Made by a program: the position numbers and the translations under genes
Notes under the pieces: generated by a model
What the model saw: the letters and a program-made list of their open reading frames with translations, nothing else
Told to the model about the DNA's origin: nothing
The model's database searches: none
Shown: positions 7,070 through 12,809 of the stretch, piece by piece
Numbering within the stretch: the first letter of the stretch is position 1
How the letters are laid out: every line of letters begins with the position of its first letter
NCBI GenBank assembly: GCA_003250135.1
Contig: QKHF01000091.1
Coordinates: forward strand, 1 to 12,809
Direction: 5' to 3'
From: Paracoccaceae bacterium
GTDB lineage: Bacteria; Pseudomonadota; Alphaproteobacteria; Rhodobacterales; Rhodobacteraceae
Length of the DNA: 12,809 nucleotides

Positions 7070-9351
7070 CAGATCGCGTCCCCCGTTTCTTTGTTTTCAT
7101 TTTCGCCGACCCCGCCCGGTCGCCCCGTGAGCGTCAATTTCAGAACCGCCTCCGCGCCCGGCCGCGCGCCTTCGGCGAACGGTTCCGCGTCGCGCAGGGT
7201 CACCGACCCGCGGTGGGTTTCGACGATCTTCTTGACGATCGCCAGGCCAAGGCCGGTCCCCTTTTGCCGGGTCGTGACATACGGCTCCAGCAACCGGCTG
7301 CGGCCCGTTTTCGGCAGGCCGACGCCATTGTCGGCGACGATGATCTCGGCCTCGCCCCCTTCGACGGACATCCGGATGTGAATCTCGCCGCCCGGCGCGT
7401 CTTCGCCCGAATTCTCCGTCAGACGGCCTTCGATCGCGTCGGCGGCGTTCTGCAGCAGGTTTGTGAGCGCCTGGGACATCATTCCCCGGTCGCAGCGGAT
7501 CGGCACGGCGCCGTCAGGCAGGTCGGTGACGTAGTGAATGTCCGCCCGAGCGCTTTGCTGCAGGAATACCGCATCGCGCAGGATCTGGGCGAGATCCTCC
7601 TCTTGGAGTTGCGGTTCCGGCATGCGCGCGAATTTCGAGAACTCGTCGACCATGCGGCGAATATCGCTCGCTTGTCGCTGGATCACGTCCGCGTATTGAT
7701 TGAATGAGGCCTGATCCTCTTCGTCCAGTCGGCGTCCGTATTTGCGTTTCAGACGCTCGGCGGACAGCTGAATCGGAGTCAGCGGGTTTTTGATTTCATG
7801 CGCAATGCGACGGGCGACGTCGCCCCAGGCGGCCATTCTCTGGGCGGCGGAGAGGTCGGTCGTGTCGTCGAAGGTCAGCACGAACCCTTCCGCCTCTCTG
7901 AGGCCCTGACGGATCGCGACACGGCAGAGGAACTCCCGGTCCTCATGCCCGATGGCGGCGGCGACCTGATGTTGCGCGACGCCGCTGGGCGCATGGCTCG
8001 CTTCATCCAGGATCTTTGCAAAGAAGGGCGCGATTTCCGCCAGCGGGCGGCCGATGGATGGCCCCTGCCCCACTTGCAAAAGCCGTGCGGCGGACTCGTT
8101 GATCAGCTCAACCTGTCCCTGCCGGTCGAGGCCGATCACGCCCGCGGTGACGCCGGATAGAACCGCCTCGATGAAAAGACGCCGGCGCTCTGTCTCGTCG
8201 TTCACTTCGATCAGGTCGTCGCGCTGCCGTTTGACCTGATGGGTCATCCAGTTGAACACGCGGCCGAGCACGGCGATCTCGTCGTCGCCTGACTCTTCCT
8301 GCACACGTGCGGAGAAATCGCCCGCCCCGACCCGCTGTGCGGCGCCGGCCAGCCGGCCAATCGGGCGCGATATGCGCTCGGCGAACCATAAGCCCATCCA
8401 GACGGCCGCGAGCGTCACCAAGAGCGCAAAGCCGAGATAGAGCAGCGCGAAATCGAAGAGCACGTCGCTGCGCTCCGATTCAAGCCGCTCGTAAAGCGCG
8501 ACGGTCTCTCGGGTTTCGTCCAGAAGCCGCAGCACTTCGCCGTCGATGCGGCGGGTCACGTAAAGGAAGGCGTCGGGGAAGTTCGTCAACGCCACCAGCG
8601 CCCGGATCTCGTTATTGGCGTCGTCGGCGATGATGATGAGCTGACCGTCTCGAGCGCGCGCCAGAGCGTCGGCGCTGGGCGGATCGAAGCTGAACAGAAA
8701 GCTGAACTCGCCGCGCGCCAGAATGCGGAGGTTGGAGTTGACGACATAGGCCTCCGGCATCTCCCGGATCGCGGCTTGACGGCGCACCAACTCCTCGATC
8801 CGGCGCCAGTTCACATCGACCCCGATCGCGGCCCGGTTGAGGTCGTTGGCCATCGCCAGCACGTCGCCGCGAATGGATTGCTGATGCTCTCGGGCGTAGG
8901 CCTGCGCCGTCTCCAGCGAGTTGCGCACGACTGTGCGCACCTGGTTAGAGAACCAGGCCTCCATGCCGAAATTCACCGTTATGGTTGAGAAGATGGCGAC
9001 CAGAACCGCAGGCGCCACGGCGATGACGGTGAAGACGCTGGTCAGTCGCAGATGCAGGCGTGATCCGGCTGAGCGCGCGCGGCGCGCCATCACGATGCCG
9101 CCGATGCGCCAGGCGATCAGCCCGCCGAGCGCCAGCATGAAGACGAGGTCGGCCAGAAACGCCAGCCGCACCCAGCGTGGGTCGACCAGACCGTCCGCGG
9201 CGCGATTCAGGAGGATAAACGTGACGATGGCGAGGACCGGGCCCGCAAAGGCCAAGGCCAAAGCCAGCCGGCCGCTGAGACGCTTTGCGGTCAGTGCGCG
9301 GATGAGCCCACGCCCGAACTGGGCGGGCAGGTCTGTGCGCTCGACGCTCAT
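7069..9351 (-). CDS. ntrY: Membrane sensor histidine kinase NtrY
   Basis: NtrY is the membrane-bound kinase for NtrX. It has 760 aa from the ATG at 9351. Domains in order: three N-terminal transmembrane helices (about 28-48, 62-86, 101-124); an extracytoplasmic domain (about 125-298) beginning NFGMEAWF; a fourth helix (about 302-324); HAMP (about 325-378); PAS (about 390-495, LSGVTAGVIGLDRQGQVELI region); HisKA with phospho-acceptor His518 in RIAHEIKNPLTP; and HATPase_c with the N-box LTNLLQNAADAIEG, G1 VADNGVGLP and G2 KGTGLGLAIVKK. The start is not certain. A GTG at 9369 is in frame, but ATG 9351 has GGAGG just upstream (only 3 nt away), whereas GTG has no Shine-Dalgarno. That GGAGG is part of a perfect inverted repeat. 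The gene lies 58 nt after ntrC and its stop TGA overlaps the ntrX ATG. Confidence 0.95.
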   Translation of the reverse strand: MSVERTDLPAQFGRGLIRALTAKRLSGRLALALAFAGPVLAIVTFILLNRAADGLVDPRWVRLAFLADLVFMLALGGLIAWRIGGIVMARRARSAGSRLHLRLTSVFTVIAVAPAVLVAIFSTITVNFGMEAWFSNQVRTVVRNSLETAQAYAREHQQSIRGDVLAMANDLNRAAIGVDVNWRRIEELVRRQAAIREMPEAYVVNSNLRILARGEFSFLFSFDPPSADALARARDGQLIIIADDANNEIRALVALTNFPDAFLYVTRRIDGEVLRLLDETRETVALYERLESERSDVLFDFALLYLGFALLVTLAAVWMGLWFAERISRPIGRLAGAAQRVGAGDFSARVQEESGDDEIAVLGRVFNWMTHQVKRQRDDLIEVNDETERRRLFIEAVLSGVTAGVIGLDRQGQVELINESAARLLQVGQGPSIGRPLAEIAPFFAKILDEASHAPSGVAQHQVAAAIGHEDREFLCRVAIRQGLREAEGFVLTFDDTTDLSAAQRMAAWGDVARRIAHEIKNPLTPIQLSAERLKRKYGRRLDEEDQASFNQYADVIQRQASDIRRMVDEFSKFARMPEPQLQEEDLAQILRDAVFLQQSARADIHYVTDLPDGAVPIRCDRGMMSQALTNLLQNAADAIEGRLTENSGEDAPGGEIHIRMSVEGGEAEIIVADNGVGLPKTGRSRLLEPYVTTRQKGTGLGLAIVKKIVETHRGSVTLRDAEPFAEGARPGAEAVLKLTLTGRPGGVGENENKETGDAI

Positions 9352-9354
9352 TCG

Positions 9355-9376
9355 CCTCCGATACGCCACGCGGAGG
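9355..9376 (-). promoter_or_regulatory. Inverted repeat covering the ntrY ribosome-binding site
   Basis: On the minus strand, CCTCCG (9376-9371) and CGGAGG (9360-9355) form a perfect 6-bp stem around a 10-nt loop, ending 3 nt before the ntrY ATG. The right arm is the only Shine-Dalgarno-like sequence for ntrY, so a folded leader would hide it. This could set a low ntrYX translation level relative to ntrBC, or respond to ribosomes finishing ntrC 58 nt upstream. The pairing is visible; the regulatory role is inference. Confidence 0.45.
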
Positions 9377-9409
9377 AGTCCGCTTGTTGGCCGCGAAACT
9401 GTTGCGTTG

Positions 9410-10854
<1,445 letters not shown>

Positions 10855-10858
<4 letters not shown>

Positions 10859-11988
10859 GACGTCGCCTCCCTCGATTTGCGCGTCAGCCGTTCTAGCAGC
10901 GGCGTCTTCGGCTCTTTCCACTGCGGAAGCAGCAAACGGAAACTGGTTTTGCCCGGTTCGGATTCGCACTCGACCACTCCGCCGTGATCCGCAATTACCT
11001 TTGAAACCAAAGCAAGTCCCAGGCCAGTTCCCTTGGATTTCGACGTCACGAACGGATCGAAGATGTTTGGCTTCAGATCTTCCGGCACGCCCGGGCCGTT
11101 ATCGGTGATTGTGACGTGCAACGGCAGGCTTTCCCGCTTGCCCCCGCCGATCGAGATTTTCACGCCGGTCCGATAGGCGGTCGACAGAGAGATCACGCCG
11201 CCTGCTTTCGGAGCCGCCTCCGCCGCATTCTTCAGCAGATTCTGAATAACCTGCATCAATTGCGTGCCGTCGCCGACCGTCATCGGCAGCGATGGATCAT
11301 ACTCTTCCTTGAACCGGACATGGCTGGCGTAACCTGCCGCGGCGGAGCGCTTGGCCTGATCCAGAATGTCGTGGATGTTCACGGGAGATCGCGCGGGCGG
11401 GCGCACGTCGCCGAACTGGTCGACCTGCTCAAGGATCGCCTCGACGCGGGCGGCCTCCTCGCGGATCAGCGTCGTAAGCTCCCGGTCGTTTTCATCGGCG
11501 CTCATTTCAAGAAGCTGCGCCGCGCCCGATATGCCCGCCAGCGGGTTCTTGATCTCATGCGCCAGCATCGCAGCCATGCCGATGACGGAGCGCGCCGCCC
11601 CGCGATGCACCAGCGTTCGGTCCATCTTTTCGGCGATGGAACGCGGATGGATCAGCAGCAACATCTCGCCGGGGCGTTCGTGGATCGGGGCCGCCTGCAG
11701 GTCGACCATAGAGGTCGGGCGGTCGCGCCAGGATAGCTCGACGCCATATTCGGCCAGCCACGAGCCGTTCTTGCGGGATTGCTCGATCACGTCGATCAGG
11801 CGGCTGCTGTCGCCGGTGAAAGTCTTGAGCGGCTTTCCGACGAGGCTGGCCTGAGAAGAGAACAGGAACAATTCCGCCGCGCTGTTGAGCGCCAGGAACT
11901 GGTTCTTCTTGTCGAGGATCATCGCCGGTTCCGGCAAGGAACTCCAGATCACCTCGAAATCGATCGGCTCGCTCAGGCTGCTTCGCAC
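10855..11988 (-). CDS. ntrB: Nitrogen-regulation sensor histidine kinase NtrB
   Basis: NtrB is the cytosolic kinase/phosphatase for NtrC, controlled by the PII protein GlnB in known systems. It has 377 aa and no transmembrane segment. An N-terminal PAS domain (about 10-115; EPAMILDKKNQFLALNSAAE) is followed by the HisKA dimerisation domain with phospho-acceptor His144 in MLAHEIKNPLAGI. The HATPase_c domain then has the N-box MQVIQNLLKNAAEAAP, G1 ITDNGPGVP and G2 KSKGTGLGLALVSK. The GTG at 11988 is chosen because GGAGGG lies 6 nt upstream and the N-terminus is of typical length. This start lies inside the end of dusB, a 16-nt overlap. The TGA stop shares GTGA with ntrC. Both arrangements point to one dusB-ntrBC transcript with translational coupling. 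Confidence 0.97.
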
Positions 11989-12809
11989 AACTCGCCCTCC
12001 TCGCCATGGCCGTAAAGCGGCGCCAGCCCGTTTTTCAGTTCGCGCATCGCGACGCCTGGCTCGTCGATCCGCACCAGGCGGTTCCGCAGCGCGCGCTGAT
12101 CGGGCAACGCCGCCTCCAGCCGCTCCAGATGCCAGGTCAGGTGCTTGCGGGCGCAGCGAACGCCCAGATACGGGCCGTAGAACTCGATCATCGCTTCCAG
12201 ATGTTCCTGAATGAGGTCCGCGTGCTCGGCGGGCGTCGGAGGCGTGAATTCCTCCCTCCGTAGCGCCGCGCGAATTTCCGCCGGCCTCCAGGGAGCGCCC
12301 TGCGCCCCGCGCCCGATCATCACGCCGCGCGCGGCACAGGCGTCGAGAGCCGTCCGCGCATCCGCGGCGGTCTGGATGTCGCCATTGACGATGACCGGGA
12401 TCGAGACCGCCTCGACCACCGGGCGCACGGCGCGCCAGTCGGCCGACCCCTTGTAGAATTGCTGGCGGGTGCGGCCATGCACGGTGATCATTTTCACGCC
12501 CGCGGCCTCGGCGCGGCGCGCCAGTTCGGGCGCGTTGATGCAGTCCTCATCCCAGCCGAGCCGCATCTTCAGTGTCACGGGGACGGAGACCGCGCCGATC
12601 ACCGCGTCGATCAGGTTCAGCGCGTGGTCGAGATCGCGCATCAGGGCGGACCCGGACAGGCCGCTGGTCACCTTCTTCGCCGGGCAGCCCATGTTGATGT
12701 CGATGATCCTTGCGCCCATCCCCTCAACACGGCGCGCCGCTTCGGCCATCCAGTGCGCCTCGCAGCCCGCGATCTGAACGGAGGTCGCGCCGATATCGCC
12801 ACTGACTTC
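11973..12809 (-). CDS. dusB: tRNA-dihydrouridine synthase B (NifR3 family), 5' end outside the window
   Basis: DusB is a flavin (FMN) enzyme that uses NADPH to reduce specific uridines in tRNA to dihydrouridine. The frame is open to the right edge and begins there with EVSGDIGATSVQIAGCEAHW. About 278 residues are visible of an expected 320-340, so only the N-terminal barrel start is missing. Seen: the active-site motif INMGCPAKKV with the catalytic Cys (near nt 12690), SGSALMRD, LKMRLGWDED, the VHGRTRQQFYKGSADW tRNA/FMN region, VIVNGDIQTA, and the FMN phosphate-binding segment GVMIGRGAQGAPW. The C-terminal helical domain ends HGEEGELCEAA. The ATG at 12749 is an internal Met, not the start. 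In alphaproteobacteria this gene (nifR3) is the first gene of the ntr operon, so the operon promoter probably lies to the right of this window. Confidence 0.96.
   Translation of the reverse strand, partial: EVSGDIGATSVQIAGCEAHWMAEAARRVEGMGARIIDINMGCPAKKVTSGLSGSALMRDLDHALNLIDAVIGAVSVPVTLKMRLGWDEDCINAPELARRAEAAGVKMITVHGRTRQQFYKGSADWRAVRPVVEAVSIPVIVNGDIQTAADARTALDACAARGVMIGRGAQGAPWRPAEIRAALRREEFTPPTPAEHADLIQEHLEAMIEFYGPYLGVRCARKHLTWHLERLEAALPDQRALRNRLVRIDEPGVAMRELKNGLAPLYGHGEEGELCEAA

Noticed and set aside
10859..10969. A longer NtrC starting at 10969 within ntrB.
   Set aside because: The receiver domain starts right after GTG 10858, which has a strong Shine-Dalgarno and the GTGA overlap; the extra residues are ntrB out of frame.

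Overview
The window is GC-rich, gene-dense bacterial DNA. Gene content and order point to an alphaproteobacterium. Nine consecutive genes on the minus strand form the classic alphaproteobacterial nitrogen-regulation cluster, in transcription order dusB(nifR3)-ntrB-ntrC-ntrY-ntrX-trkA-trkH-hfq-hflX. A trkH between trkA and hfq, and a malonyl-CoA synthetase gene next to hflX, fit a marine or Caulobacterales/Hyphomonadaceae-like lineage, but that finer placement is a guess.

Layout on the plus-strand coordinate: 1-871 holds the 3' part of a plus-strand malonyl-CoA synthetase gene (matB). 872-999 is a convergent intergenic region with a strong hairpin, probably a shared terminator. 1000-12809 is the minus-strand cluster, running leftwards from a dusB gene that is cut by the right edge. 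The genes are tightly packed. dusB/ntrB overlap by 16 nt, ntrB/ntrC share GTGA, ntrY/ntrX share TGATG, trkA follows ntrX by 9 nt and trkH follows trkA by 4 nt. Only two gaps are notable: 58 nt before ntrY and about 155 nt before hfq. Both hold inverted repeats close to the ribosome-binding site.

How the genes work together: NtrB/NtrC is the cytosolic nitrogen-status two-component pair, with NtrC a full sigma-54 activator. NtrY/NtrX is the paralogous pair, with a membrane-bound kinase and a response regulator that lacks the sigma-54 contact loop. TrkA/TrkH is a potassium uptake system. Hfq is the RNA chaperone and HflX the ribosome-splitting GTPase. DusB modifies tRNA.

I see no mobile element, CRISPR array, tRNA/rRNA gene, phage gene or obviously new system. 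The points most worth checking are local. First, hflX appears to lack a canonical start codon upstream of its conserved N-terminus, and an ACG with a well-placed Shine-Dalgarno overlaps the end of hfq. Second, TrkH has Ala for Gly in its first selectivity-filter segment. Third, the ntrY ribosome-binding site lies in a perfect inverted repeat. Fourth, the hfq leader contains two A6 tracts and a hairpin.
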